NCBI RefSeq assembly: GCF_002979755.1
Contig: NZ_PCPP01000001.1
Coordinates: 1,830,665-1,894,664 of the forward strand
DNA: 64,000 bases
Direction of reading: 5' to 3'
Source of the DNA: Chryseobacterium culicis
GTDB lineage: Bacteria; Bacteroidota; Bacteroidia; Flavobacteriales; Weeksellaceae
Position numbers and translations under genes: made by a program. Numbering within the stretch: the stretch's first letter is position 1; each line of letters begins with the position of its first letter. Positions 36,918-45,828 of this stretch are shown piece after piece. The notes beneath the pieces were generated by a model. The model made no database searches and was not told the DNA's origin. It saw nothing but the letters and a program-made list of their open reading frames with translations.

Positions 36918-37427
36918 CTATTTGTCAAAATGATTAGGATGCTGCGCTTTAATATCATCTACTGTTCCTAGCACTTTATCTTTCAAGGAATCCTGATATT
37001 TCTGAAGCTTAGCCGCTACTTCTTCATTACCGCTTCCTAGAATTTTTGCTGCTAAAATCCCTGCATTCAAAGCACCGTTCAATGCTACAGTCGCTACCGG
37101 AATTCCACCAGGCATCTGAAGAATAGACAAAACGGAATCCCATCCATCTATTGAATTACTGGACAAAATCGGAACTCCAATTACCGGAAGTGTAGTACAG
37201 CTTGCTACCATTCCTGGAAGATGTGCTGCCCCGCCAGCTCCTGCCACGATTACTTTCAACCCTCTTTCCTGCGCAGTCTTAGCATAATCAAACATTCTTT
37301 CCGGTGTTCTGTGTGCTGAAACTACAGTTAATTCATAAGGGATATCAAGGCTTTTAAGAAAATTTGCAGCCTGTTCCATGATCGGCAGATCACTCTGACT
37401 GCCCATAATAATTCCTACCATCTTCAA
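36918..37427 (-). CDS. purE: N5-carboxyaminoimidazole ribonucleotide mutase
   Basis: A 169-aa class I PurE of purine synthesis, which moves the carboxyl group from N5-CAIR to CAIR. Marks are GIIMGSQSDLPIM (about 5-17), SAHRTPERM (about 39-47), GAGGAAHLPGMVAS and LSILQMPGGIPVATVA. The companion enzyme PurK is encoded 5 kb away on the same strand (42411-43523), not next to it. Length is normal. Confidence 0.97.
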   Translation of the reverse strand: MKMVGIIMGSQSDLPIMEQAANFLKSLDIPYELTVVSAHRTPERMFDYAKTAQERGLKVIVAGAGGAAHLPGMVASCTTLPVIGVPILSSNSIDGWDSVLSILQMPGGIPVATVALNGALNAGILAAKILGSGNEEVAAKLQKYQDSLKDKVLGTVDDIKAQHPNHFDK

Positions 37428-37455
37428 TTTTATTAGATGTTCAAAGATAAAGAAT

Positions 37456-37490
37456 AAAGCTGGAAGTTGGAAGAAGGAAGCAGGAAGTTC
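37456..37490. repeat. short purine-rich GAAGCTGGAAG element
   Basis: AAAGCTGGAAGTTGGAAG, AAGGAAGCAGGAAGTTC match the left-end pattern of the elements at 13196 and 26510. Only a left end is visible, just upstream of the purE start. Confidence 0.45.
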
Positions 37491-37598
37491 TTTTAATCAC
37501 AATCAAACATTTAAACAAAAACCTACAACTATTTCCTTTCTTATCTGTATCATTGAAAATTGAAAGAACTGTACCCATTCTTTTTCCGGTAAAACCTC

Positions 37599-37606
37599 TA
37601 CATTTG
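37599..37606 (+). promoter_or_regulatory. candidate -7 element of the EamA transporter gene
   Basis: TACATTTG matches TAnnTTTG and lies 19 bp before the TTG start codon. No TTG is seen at the -33 position. Confidence 0.4.
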
Positions 37607-37625
37607 TTTATTACACTTATTCACG

Positions 37626-38531
37626 TTGAAAGATTATAAACTTATTTTTGCTGTTCTCACTGTTGCTATTGTCTGGGGAACGACTTTTTTGGCCATCCGT
37701 GTTGCTGTGGAAACGATCCCCGCATGGTTTGTTGCCGGAATCCGACAGTTTCTGGCTTCTGTAATCATGCTTATCGTTCTTCTTTCAAGAAAGGAATTCA
37801 AATGGATTGGATGGAAGAGTTTAGGATATCAGATCATTTTCGCTTCCCTGATGCTGGTGGTTGCCAATGGTATGACTACGGTAGCTGAAGAAACGGTATC
37901 AAGCAGCCTTGCTTCACTGATCAGTGCCTGCTCACCTATTCTGGTATTTCTGGGAAGTGTGGCTGTAGGATTACAAAAGTTTAGTTTGCGGGCCCTTAGT
38001 GGTGTATTGCTGTGTTTCAGCGGAATTCTTTTTATTTTCTGGGATGGACTTAAAGATCTTGCTAACCCCGATTACAGAATGGGTATGATCTTCCTGTTCT
38101 GTGCCATTGCAGGCTGGGCTTCCGGAACTATTTTTACAAAGAAATTAAATATTCAGAGCGGAAATATAACGTTAAATCTTTTCTATCAGTTTCTGTTTGC
38201 AGGAATTGTTCAGATTATTCTGGCACTTCTGTTTTCTGAAAATTACAACTTCGAAAACTGGACTATTAAAAGTATTTCAGCCATGCTATACCTTTCTGTT
38301 TTTGGTTCTGTAGCTGCTTTTTTTGCCTTTCATTATGCCCTGACCAAAATTTCACCGGTTCAGGTTTCCATCCTTGCTTATATCAATACCATTATTGCCA
38401 TATTTTTAGGCTGGCTGATTATGGATGAAAAAGTGACTTTCAAATTTATTCTTGCAGCTATCATGATCATTTGTGGTGTTTTTATTATTAACTACAAACC
38501 GGAAATGTTCAGGAGGCAGAAAGCATCATAA
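37626..38531 (+). CDS. EamA/DMT-superfamily transporter
   Basis: A 301-aa inner-membrane protein with about ten hydrophobic segments in two EamA halves. The first begins VAIVWGTTFLAIRVAVETIP; the second ends ILAYINTIIAIFLGWLIMDEKVT followed by a last helix. Relatives export amino acids or metabolites (RhaT/YdcZ/RhtA-like); the substrate is unknown. The start is TTG (TTG AAA GAT TAT): no in-frame ATG lies upstream, and this start sits the expected distance from the -7 element. Confidence 0.9.
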   Translation: MKDYKLIFAVLTVAIVWGTTFLAIRVAVETIPAWFVAGIRQFLASVIMLIVLLSRKEFKWIGWKSLGYQIIFASLMLVVANGMTTVAEETVSSSLASLISACSPILVFLGSVAVGLQKFSLRALSGVLLCFSGILFIFWDGLKDLANPDYRMGMIFLFCAIAGWASGTIFTKKLNIQSGNITLNLFYQFLFAGIVQIILALLFSENYNFENWTIKSISAMLYLSVFGSVAAFFAFHYALTKISPVQVSILAYINTIIAIFLGWLIMDEKVTFKFILAAIMIICGVFIINYKPEMFRRQKAS

Positions 38532-38624
38532 TATGTAAAATTTTTCCTCAATTTTTTATTTGCTCTGTTGTATTTCTAACCATTAAATTCGGTTAAAATT
38601 TACAGGTAAGTATCAGAATTTCTT

Positions 38625-38632
38625 TACATTTG
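38625..38632 (+). promoter_or_regulatory. candidate -7 element of the TonB-like gene
   Basis: TACATTTG matches the flavobacterial -7 consensus and lies 22 bp before the ATG at 38655. The -33 site is not clear. Confidence 0.4.
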
Positions 38633-38654
38633 CCCAAACACAACGAGTATAACC

Positions 38655-39353
38655 ATGAAGCAAAAAATATCCATCATTACTGTTTTACTTCTTCCTGCAT
38701 TTTATTTTTCTCAAAAAGCAGAGCTCAGGGAAGATATCAAACTGAAAAGCTTTGATTACAAAATCTATATTCAAAACAAAAAAGACAAAGAAACCGATCA
38801 GGAATTATATCTGATTCCTAATAAAGGGGATACTATCAGAGAAAATGCTCTTGTAAAAAAAATATCAGGGGAAGAAACTCACAGAGGTATGTACAGAATG
38901 AACAACACAGAAATTCATTTTGTAGATATTGACCTTACCACAGAAAAAATCAACCATAAAATCTATAGCCCTAATAAAAAGGGAGCACTTACCTTAGTCA
39001 AAGAAAATTCAAATCTGGCCTCTTATCCAAAGGATCTTCCTCCAAAATTCAAAGACAACAAACCTCCGCATCCCGAATTTGCAGGTGGTGAAGCAGCATT
39101 GTATCAATGGATTGAAAAAAACATCTATCCGGTTCTGGAAAAGAAATATAAGAAAAAAGAGAAAGGGAATTCTGTTCTTATTTTAGATATAGACCCAAAT
39201 GGAGTTCCAACTTTTGTAGAAATAAAAAATTTGAATATTTCTGATACCATCAAAAAACAACTCACCGATATTGTAAAAACATCTCCTGTCTGGAAGACCA
39301 ATATACAAGGGTTTGACATGTCGGGAATTGTCTTTATTCCTTTAGAATACTAA
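38655..39353 (+). CDS. secreted protein with a TonB-C-terminal-like domain
   Basis: A 232-aa protein with a signal peptide (about 1-20, ending YFSQ). The first half is a beta-rich domain without known match. The second half, from PPHPEFAGGEAALYQWIEKN (about 133-152) to the end, resembles the Bacteroidota TonB C-terminal pattern (PxFPGGxxALxxxIxxNIxYP ... GxVxxxxI). There is no membrane anchor or proline-rich spacer, so it is unlikely to be a working TonB energy transducer; many such soluble copies exist in this phylum with unknown role. Confidence 0.7.
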   Translation: MKQKISIITVLLLPAFYFSQKAELREDIKLKSFDYKIYIQNKKDKETDQELYLIPNKGDTIRENALVKKISGEETHRGMYRMNNTEIHFVDIDLTTEKINHKIYSPNKKGALTLVKENSNLASYPKDLPPKFKDNKPPHPEFAGGEAALYQWIEKNIYPVLEKKYKKKEKGNSVLILDIDPNGVPTFVEIKNLNISDTIKKQLTDIVKTSPVWKTNIQGFDMSGIVFIPLEY

Positions 39354-39423
39354 GGAGTATTGTCAGGAAGTATTTTCATATTCCCTTCATTTTTCTTATA
39401 TTGTATACTCCAACCTATACAAT

Positions 39424-39987
39424 ATGCTGAAAAACACATTATTTTTATTTCTGACCGCCTCTTTCCTTTTGGTAAGCTGTGATTACAAAGAGAAAGAAAA
39501 GACCCTGACAGACCGGGAGAAACAATTATTAGAAAAAGAAAAAATATTCGCTAAAAAAGAGTCAGAATATCAGTCTCTTCTGAAAATGAGAGACAGTATT
39601 TTTGCTAAAAAAGATTCTGTAGTCATTGCAACATGGCCCACTGAAATTTCCGGCCCATGGAATGGCAAAGTCATCTGTACAGAGTCTAACTGTAGTGAAT
39701 ATGCTGTAGGAGACCAGCGTACGGACATCTGGGAATTCGATAATGATTCCACCCAGCCTATTACCAAAATTATCAATAATAATAACCTGGTAAGGCTGTA
39801 TACAGGCAAGTTTGAAAATAATGAGATCAAACTGTCTTTTAAAACAGATTCTACGGCCAAAAAGAATGTAGAAATGAGCGTTCTTCTTAATGATATTTCA
39901 GACAACAAGATCAAAGGAACAAGAACCATCACTTCTGATGGCTGTACCGCCAAGTTCTCTGTTGAATTAGTACGTTCCACAAAATAA
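39424..39987 (+). CDS. lipoprotein with coiled coil (hypothetical)
   Basis: A 187-aa predicted lipoprotein (lipobox LLVSCDYKE). Residues about 20-65 are a strongly charged coiled coil (EKEKTLTDREKQLLEKEK). The C-terminal part is a small beta domain with GPWNGKVICTESNCSEYAVGD (two Cys), which looks like a calycin/lipocalin-type or ligand-binding barrel. The gene is 6 bp before the antiporter gene, so they are co-transcribed. Function unknown. Confidence 0.7.
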   Translation: MLKNTLFLFLTASFLLVSCDYKEKEKTLTDREKQLLEKEKIFAKKESEYQSLLKMRDSIFAKKDSVVIATWPTEISGPWNGKVICTESNCSEYAVGDQRTDIWEFDNDSTQPITKIINNNNLVRLYTGKFENNEIKLSFKTDSTAKKNVEMSVLLNDISDNKIKGTRTITSDGCTAKFSVELVRSTK

Positions 39988-39993
39988 ACACAT

Positions 39994-42117
39994 ATGATTT
40001 TACTGAGTATACACAACCTGAGTCTTCCCATAGAAGATCCGGTACTGAAGTTCCTTTTGGTACTGGTCATTATCCTGGCAGCGCCCCTGCTGCTTAATAA
40101 AATTAAAGTTCCACACCTGTTGGGTCTTATTATCGCCGGAGCCATCATTGGTCCGAATGGATTCAATGTATTATCCAGAGACAGCAGTATTGTGGTAACG
40201 GGAACTACCGGGCTTCTCTACATCATGTTTCTGGCTGGCCTTGAAATTGACATGGGAGATTTTAAAAAGAACAAATGGAAAAGTCTCACCTTTGGTATCT
40301 ATACCTTCACAGTTCCCTTTGTACTGGGATATCTGGGAGGATATTACCTTCTTCATTTCTCCATGCTGACCTCTATACTATTCGCCAGTCTTTTTTCATC
40401 GCATACCCTTATTGCGTATCCGTTAGTGAGCAAGTTGGGAATTGCGAAAAACAAGGCTGTTAATATCACGGTTGGAGGTACAATGATTACGGATATCCTG
40501 GCTTTATTGGTACTTGCCATAATTGTAGGAATGTCCCAGGGAGATGTAGGAACAGAATTTTGGGTTAAATTATCCGTTTCTTTCATTGTTTTTGCATTGA
40601 TTGTACTGATTGTATTTCCTATTATAGGACGTTGGTTTTTCAAAAGAGTGGACGATAAAATCTCACAGTATATTTTTGTACTGGTTATGATTTATCTTGC
40701 TGCTATGCTGGCTGAGCTGGCTGGTGTAGAAGCGATCATCGGGGCATTCTTTGCAGGATTGGCTTTAAACAGACTTATTCCTCACACGTCTTCTTTGATG
40801 AACAGAGTTGAATTTGTGGGAAATGCTATATTTATCCCGTTTTTCCTGATCAGTGTAGGAATGCTGATTGATTTTAAAGTGTTCTTTAAAAGCTGGGAAA
40901 CATTGGAAGTAGCAGGAATTATGCTGGTAGCCTCAATCGGAGGAAAATATCTTTCTGCCGTAGCCACTCAAAAAACATTCAGACTGACCAAAGAAGAAGG
41001 TAAACTCATCTTTGGATTGAGTTCCGCTTCTGCTGCTGCAACACTGGCTTCAGTAATGGTAGGATATAATATTATTCTTTCTGAAACCGAGACCGGAGAG
41101 CCCGTAAGATTACTGAATGAACACGTGCTGAACGGAAGTATTTTATTGATTTTGATTTCCTGTACCATCTCCTCTTTCATTTCTATGGCCAGTGCTCAGA
41201 AAATTGCGGAAAGTGACAATGAAGATACGGTTTCAGGAAATACCCATGAGGAAGAAAATATTCTCTTAGCGATCAATCATGAAGCAACTGTTGAGAGAAT
41301 GGTAAATCTGGGAATCCTGATCAAAGCACATTCCAATACGGAAGATCTTTTCGCCCTGAATGTCATTAATGAAGACAAAAACGAATCTTCAGTAAAGAAT
41401 GCGGAAAAACTTCTTCACCAGGCAGCAGATGCAGCCGCAGCTGCAGATGTTAAATTACAGGCTTTAAAAAGGTATGACAACGATGTCATCAACGGGGTAA
41501 ATAATGTGATTAAAGAACAGAAAATTACAGACCTTATTATAGGACTGGAGGATGAAAAAGGGTTCTCCCCTTCGTTTGTCTATAATCTTTACAATGGTTA
41601 TCTGCAGAATGATGATGTGAATGTGCTGGTATATCATGCGGCACAACCACTTTCCACCATTAAAAAATATGCCGTGATGATTCCTGAAAATGCCCATCAG
41701 GAAGCAGGATTCTTCCATGCATTGCTGAGAGTCTGGAATATTGCCAGAAATTCCGGAGCAACAGTTGTTTTCTATGCTCCTGAAAATATCCTTGATATTC
41801 TGCAGAAAATTATTAAAAAAGCCAATATAGAAGCAGAGTTTATCATTATGAATACCTGGCAGGACGGGGAAAGAACGGCTGCCCAATTGAAAGATGATGA
41901 AGCCCTGATTATCCTGATGGCAAAACGCGGCATGAAGTCTTATATTCCAAGAATGAGGCTGATTCCGGAACTTCTGAACAGGAACCTGAAAGACAATAAT
42001 TACCTTCTGATTTTCCCGTTCTCAGAATATGATAAAAACAGTCCGGAAATACGTTCTGTAGGAAATCATGGAGATTTTGTGGAGATTGGAAATGTAATTC
42101 AGAAAATTTTTAAATAA
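39994..42117 (+). CDS. CPA2-type cation:proton antiporter with USP-like tail
   Basis: A 707-aa protein. Residues about 15-400 form a Na+/H+-exchanger (CPA2/Kef-like) domain with about twelve membrane helices: LLGLIIAGAIIGPNGFN near the start, the central FLAGLEIDM, and GAFFAGLALNRLIP. Residues about 420-700 are cytoplasmic and resemble two universal-stress-protein units (ENILLAINHEATVERMVNLG...), which may sense nucleotides and gate transport. There is no RCK/KTN (TrkA-N) domain as in KefB/C. The transported ion (Na+ or K+) is not decided by sequence. Follows the lipoprotein gene by 6 bp. Confidence 0.88.
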   Translation: MILLSIHNLSLPIEDPVLKFLLVLVIILAAPLLLNKIKVPHLLGLIIAGAIIGPNGFNVLSRDSSIVVTGTTGLLYIMFLAGLEIDMGDFKKNKWKSLTFGIYTFTVPFVLGYLGGYYLLHFSMLTSILFASLFSSHTLIAYPLVSKLGIAKNKAVNITVGGTMITDILALLVLAIIVGMSQGDVGTEFWVKLSVSFIVFALIVLIVFPIIGRWFFKRVDDKISQYIFVLVMIYLAAMLAELAGVEAIIGAFFAGLALNRLIPHTSSLMNRVEFVGNAIFIPFFLISVGMLIDFKVFFKSWETLEVAGIMLVASIGGKYLSAVATQKTFRLTKEEGKLIFGLSSASAAATLASVMVGYNIILSETETGEPVRLLNEHVLNGSILLILISCTISSFISMASAQKIAESDNEDTVSGNTHEEENILLAINHEATVERMVNLGILIKAHSNTEDLFALNVINEDKNESSVKNAEKLLHQAADAAAAADVKLQALKRYDNDVINGVNNVIKEQKITDLIIGLEDEKGFSPSFVYNLYNGYLQNDDVNVLVYHAAQPLSTIKKYAVMIPENAHQEAGFFHALLRVWNIARNSGATVVFYAPENILDILQKIIKKANIEAEFIIMNTWQDGERTAAQLKDDEALIILMAKRGMKSYIPRMRLIPELLNRNLKDNNYLLIFPFSEYDKNSPEIRSVGNHGDFVEIGNVIQKIFK

Positions 42118-42155
42118 AAAGCTGGAAGAAGGAAGAGGGATGATGGAAGTTATCT
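42118..42155. repeat. purine-rich GAAGCTGGAAG element
   Basis: AAAAAGCTGGAAGAAGGAAG followed by ATGGAAGTTATCTATG, starting directly after the antiporter stop codon. Same left-end pattern as at 13196 and 26510. Confidence 0.5.
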
Positions 42156-42204
42156 ATGCACAAATAATCACTTTTTATTAAACCATCAAACCATTCAATC
42201 ATCA

Positions 42205-42338
42205 ATAGCATCGGGCTTTAGCCCGATGTGAACAATCGAAATAAAATTGGCTTTAGCCGAAACCTAAAATTAAGTTTTGGCTAAAGCCATTTGAAAGGAT
42301 AATTATTGATAAACGGGCTAAAGCCCGTTCCTATTGAA
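42205..42338. repeat. REP array of four GGCTTTAGCC hairpins
   Basis: CATCGGGCTTTAGCCCGATG (42209-42228) is a complete hairpin. GGCTTTAGCC (42249-42258) and GGCTAAAGCC (42279-42288) are inverted relative to each other around an A/T spacer. AACGGGCTAAAGCCCGTT (42312-42329) is followed by CCTATTGAATT. Tail and stem match the single copies at 1-31 and 47469-47497. Such structures resemble REP/BIME elements. Confidence 0.75.
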
Positions 42339-42356
42339 TTGATTGTATAACAAAGT

Positions 42357-42392
42357 AAAGGGAGCCGTTTTTAAATTGAAACGGCTCCCTTT
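42357..42392. terminator. terminator between the antiporter gene and purK
   Basis: Perfect 14-bp stem AAAGGGAGCCGTTT (42357-42370) / AAACGGCTCCCTTT (42379-42392), 8-nt loop, followed by T-rich sequence, 18 bp after the purK stop on the minus strand. Confidence 0.85.
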
Positions 42393-42410
42393 ATTTATTT
42401 TAAACTGATT

Positions 42411-43523
42411 TTACTCAGCAATTACTCTTACCATCCCCTTCACCATGACAAGCTTTTCCATAAGCTCTTCTCTGGAATCTGCAAGAACGTTAATATGTCC
42501 CATTTTTCTTCCTGGTTTGGTTTCTGTTTTTCCATATAGGTGGATGTAGGTTTCAGGTAACTGAAGAACGTCTTCCATTCCTTCATAGATTACTTTTCCG
42601 GAAAATCCTTCTGCTCCTACCAGATTCAGCATTCCGCTGTAGGTGATAGCATCGGTATCTGCCAAAGGTAAGTTTTTAACCACACGGTACATCTGCTCAA
42701 ATTGAGAATTTGTATTTCCTTCCTGACTCTGGTGTCCGGAATTGTGCAGTCTTGGAGCTGTTTCATTCACCCATATTTTTCCTTCTTTGTCAAGGAATAG
42801 TTCGATGGCAAATAATCCCGGTGAGTTTACTGCCGCTAAGAATTTCTCAGTAATGGAGTCAATCTGGTTCTGAACATCTTCTGTCAGAAGAACCGGACAT
42901 ACATTGAAGTCTAAAAGGTTCAGCTTAGGATCAGCAACCATTTCCGTTACAGGGAAAATATTGGTTTCTCCTTTTTCGTTTCTTGCTACAATGACAGAAA
43001 GTTCTTTTTCAATATCAACCAGACTTTCAATAACAGATGCTTCTGTCCATAGATGCTGATAGTCTTCTTCTGTTTTGATGACCTGTACTCCTTTTCCATC
43101 ATATCCTCCGGTATTCATTTTCTGAACGAATGGTAATGGCATAATGATCTTTTCATCACTGTTCCATACCACCTGAAATTCCGGACTTGGGATATCGTGC
43201 GTTTTATAAAATTCTTTCTGAAGGATCTTTTGCTGGATTGTTTTGATGATATTGGCATTGGGAACCACTTTTATTCCCTGCTTTTCAAGTTCTGCCAGTG
43301 CATCAGCATTTACATGTTCTATTTCAATGGTGACAACATCTTTATCTTTTCCGAAGTTCAAAACCGTTTCGTAGTCATTGAAATTTCCCTGTGTAAAATA
43401 CGAGATATTATGACACGGAGCATCAGAAGCAGGATCCAGCGTATAAAACTCATCATCATACTTCAGTGCACTTTGTATCAGCATTCTTCCCAGCTGTCCG
43501 CCTCCCAGAATTCCTATTTTCAT
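42411..43523 (-). CDS. purK: N5-carboxyaminoimidazole ribonucleotide synthase
   Basis: A 370-aa ATP-grasp enzyme that carboxylates AIR to N5-CAIR, the substrate of PurE. It starts MKIGILGGGQLGRMLIQSA (Rossmann-like domain). The ATP-grasp core has PLPFVQKMNTGGYDGKGVQV and the metal site WVNETAPRLHNSGHQ (about 249-263). Length is normal. DUF1543 gene lies 24 bp upstream in the same direction, so they form an operon. Confidence 0.97.
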   Translation of the reverse strand: MKIGILGGGQLGRMLIQSALKYDDEFYTLDPASDAPCHNISYFTQGNFNDYETVLNFGKDKDVVTIEIEHVNADALAELEKQGIKVVPNANIIKTIQQKILQKEFYKTHDIPSPEFQVVWNSDEKIIMPLPFVQKMNTGGYDGKGVQVIKTEEDYQHLWTEASVIESLVDIEKELSVIVARNEKGETNIFPVTEMVADPKLNLLDFNVCPVLLTEDVQNQIDSITEKFLAAVNSPGLFAIELFLDKEGKIWVNETAPRLHNSGHQSQEGNTNSQFEQMYRVVKNLPLADTDAITYSGMLNLVGAEGFSGKVIYEGMEDVLQLPETYIHLYGKTETKPGRKMGHINVLADSREELMEKLVMVKGMVRVIAE

Positions 43524-43547
43524 TTTTTATTTTTATTAGATTTATTC

Positions 43548-44111
43548 TTATTGAATTTTATCAATTTTTAAATAGCCCAGTCCCATTGGGTTTACCTGAT
43601 TTTCTTCATCAGACTTTTTAAGAACGATAGCATATTTTTCTTTCATATAGGCCGGAAGAATATCACTTACATTGAAAATATCATCAATATCCACTCCGTG
43701 CTTATCATCAATATGGCTTACAGCGCCTTCAAATCCCATAGTCTGGTAAAATTCAGTAGCCTTTGCTCTTTTTACAATTTCACCCATAGACTGCCCAACC
43801 ATGAGGTGTTGCTCATGGAATTCTTCAAAGAAACCAGGCTTATACCCTCCTAAATTGAGGAAAAACAATTGATCTTCTGAAGATTTTTCTCCCTTTTCTA
43901 CAATCTCCACTTTGTACCCATCAGCGAATTTTACTTCCTGATAACAGTCCAGGTGAATTTTCCCTTCTGCTTCCTTCCAAAAGTCTTTCATATCCGGAAT
44001 CAAATCTTTAAGATTCTCTGCTATTCCGAAAAAAACATCGTGTTGCTCAATATTTCTTCCTTTGGGTGTTGCCCCAAGAATGACATAAAATAATTTCATT
44101 TCGTTTTTCAT
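43548..44111 (-). CDS. DUF1543-family protein
   Basis: A 187-aa protein beginning (after four residues) MKLFYVILGATPKGRNIEQHD, the typical DUF1543 opening. A second half ends with a short acidic stretch and a YLKIDKIQ tail. Function is unknown; relatives are cytoplasmic. An internal ATG (codon 5, at 44099) may be the true start. It precedes purK in a probable two-gene operon. Confidence 0.85.
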   Translation of the reverse strand: MKNEMKLFYVILGATPKGRNIEQHDVFFGIAENLKDLIPDMKDFWKEAEGKIHLDCYQEVKFADGYKVEIVEKGEKSSEDQLFFLNLGGYKPGFFEEFHEQHLMVGQSMGEIVKRAKATEFYQTMGFEGAVSHIDDKHGVDIDDIFNVSDILPAYMKEKYAIVLKKSDEENQVNPMGLGYLKIDKIQ

Positions 44112-44148
44112 GCATGCAAAAATACGTTAAATTTATCTTTTTCAAATG

Positions 44149-44180
44149 TTTGGCAGACTACGACAATAATTTTATATTTG
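44149..44180 (+). promoter_or_regulatory. promoter of the TauE/SafE operon
   Basis: TTTG (44149-44152), 20-bp spacer, TATATTTG (44173-44180): a full match to the flavobacterial -33/-7 pattern, 16 bp before the start codon at 44197. Confidence 0.7.
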
Positions 44181-44196
44181 TAGTATTATTTGTAGT

Positions 44197-45027
44197 ATGT
44201 CAGAAATCATCATACTCTTCCTTGGCGCAATTTCCGCTGGTCTTTTAGGTTCACTTACGGGTTTAGGAGGAGGAGTTATTATCATTCCTTTATTAACGCT
44301 GGGATTCGGCGTTCCAATGCATTATGCTATCGGTGCTTCACTTATCTCTGTGATTGGCACCTCTTCCGGTGCGGCTGTAGCTTTCGTAAAAGAAGGCTTT
44401 ACCAATATGAGAATCGGGATGTTTCTCGAAATAGCAACTACAGCAGGAGCTATTATTGGTGCGTTGGTTTCAGGAATGCTTAACCCCAATACAATCGGAA
44501 TTATTTTCGCAAGTATCCTTCTTCTTACAGTTATTTTAAATCTTAAAGGGAAGCCTGATCATCAGGAACCTCTGATCAAAGGAAGTCTGGAAGAGAAGCT
44601 AAAATTATACGGAACATTCCCGGATAAAGGGATTTTAAAAAGTTATTCTGCAAGAAATACCGTTCCCGGATTTTTGATGATGATGTTTGCCGGTGCAATG
44701 TCCGGACTTTTAGGAATAGGTTCGGGTGCATTAAAAGTATTGGCCATGGACAATATGATGAAACTGCCTTTCAAAGTATCTACAACAACCAGTAATTTTA
44801 TGATTGGAGTAACGGCAGTAGCCAGTGCACTGATCTATTTCCAGAGAGGAGAAATTATTCCGGTAATTGTAGCTCCCGTATTGATAGGAGTTGTTATTGG
44901 AAGTTTTATTGGTTCAAAAACACTGATGGTATCAAAAACCAAAAAATTAAAAGTATTTTTTGCCATTGTTATTACTATTCTTTCAGTTTATATGATGTAT
45001 AACGGTATCAATAAAAGCTTCAGATAA
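44197..45027 (+). CDS. TauE/SafE-family sulfite/anion exporter
   Basis: A 276-aa membrane protein with about eight hydrophobic segments and the family's two similar halves: LLGSLTGLGGGVIIIPLLTL (about 17-36) and GAMSGLLGIGSGALKVLAMD (about 168-187). Members move sulfite, sulfoacetate or related anions. Its stop and the next start share one base (TAATG), so translation of the DUF1634 gene is coupled, a pairing commonly seen in bacteria. Confidence 0.9.
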   Translation: MSEIIILFLGAISAGLLGSLTGLGGGVIIIPLLTLGFGVPMHYAIGASLISVIGTSSGAAVAFVKEGFTNMRIGMFLEIATTAGAIIGALVSGMLNPNTIGIIFASILLLTVILNLKGKPDHQEPLIKGSLEEKLKLYGTFPDKGILKSYSARNTVPGFLMMMFAGAMSGLLGIGSGALKVLAMDNMMKLPFKVSTTTSNFMIGVTAVASALIYFQRGEIIPVIVAPVLIGVVIGSFIGSKTLMVSKTKKLKVFFAIVITILSVYMMYNGINKSFR

Positions 45028-45410
45028 TGAAAAAGAATTTTACAGATGTAGATCTGAACCGTTCCGTAGGAAATCTTCTGAGACTGGGTGTTATTCTGTC
45101 TGTGGCAACATCGCTTATCGGTTTTATCAAGTTATTTATTGAAGGTTTTAAAATGCCTGAAAAATATTCCAGCCTTGTCGTAGGTACTTCTTCTGAAAAA
45201 GTATGGGGCCATTTCTGGACCTCTCTTTGCAAGGGAGAAGGTGTAGCAATAATCCAGCTGGGTATTCTTTTGTTGATCTTCACCCCTCTGATGAGAATTG
45301 TTTTCGCTTTAATAGGCTATTTAAAAGAAAAAGACTACGTTTATGTAGTCATTTCTTCTATTGTTTTAGCAATTATGGCTGTCAGTTTCTTTGCCGGGTA
45401 CGCTCACTAA
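45027..45410 (+). CDS. DUF1634-family membrane protein
   Basis: A 127-aa protein with three hydrophobic segments (about 16-40, 72-95, 103-124) separated by polar loops; the opening LNRSVGNLLRLGVILS fits DUF1634. The pairing with a TauE/SafE exporter suggests an accessory subunit of that transporter. Start overlaps the upstream stop by one base. Confidence 0.85.
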   Translation: MKKNFTDVDLNRSVGNLLRLGVILSVATSLIGFIKLFIEGFKMPEKYSSLVVGTSSEKVWGHFWTSLCKGEGVAIIQLGILLLIFTPLMRIVFALIGYLKEKDYVYVVISSIVLAIMAVSFFAGYAH

Positions 45411-45414
45411 TTTT

Positions 45415-45792
45415 TTACATTTCATAAAACTCTAACGGCAGCTGGTCCGGATCCTGGGTAAAGAAAAACTCTTTTCCGGTGAATTCATCTATGCGGATTT
45501 CTTCACAGTTAAGTCCCTTTCCTATCAACTCATTCCGTTTTTCTGTAACATTTTCTACTGAGAAAGCAAGATGCCTTAACCCACATGCTTCCGGGCGGGA
45601 CGGACGTTGTGGAGGATCGGGAAAGGAAAATAATTCTATCACATAATGATCTCCGATAGCCAGATCAAGTTTATAAGATTGTCTTTCCTCGCGGTATACT
45701 TCCCGGATGATATTCAGGTTTAAAATTTCTGTATAAAACTTTTTGGAAACAGCATAATCTGAACAGATAATGGCGATATGATGGATTTTCAT
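45415..45792 (-). CDS. VOC-family protein (SMU1112c/YaeR-like glyoxalase fold)
   Basis: A 125-aa VOC (glyoxalase/bleomycin-resistance) protein. It starts MKIHHIAIICSDYAVSKKFY, with the first metal ligand His in HHIAI, contains GLRHLAFSVENV (second-half metal ligand) and ends FTQDPDQLPLEFYEM with the third acidic ligand. This layout matches the YaeR/GloA2-like group. A metal-dependent lyase or isomerase role is likely but the substrate is unknown. Confidence 0.88.
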   Translation of the reverse strand: MKIHHIAIICSDYAVSKKFYTEILNLNIIREVYREERQSYKLDLAIGDHYVIELFSFPDPPQRPSRPEACGLRHLAFSVENVTEKRNELIGKGLNCEEIRIDEFTGKEFFFTQDPDQLPLEFYEM

Positions 45793-45828
45793 TCTTTAAA
45801 TTTTAAACTACTTCTTAATTCAACGTTG

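Noticed and set aside
38655..39353. Functional TonB
   Set aside because: There is a signal peptide but no retained membrane anchor and no proline-rich spacer, and no exbB/exbD genes nearby.
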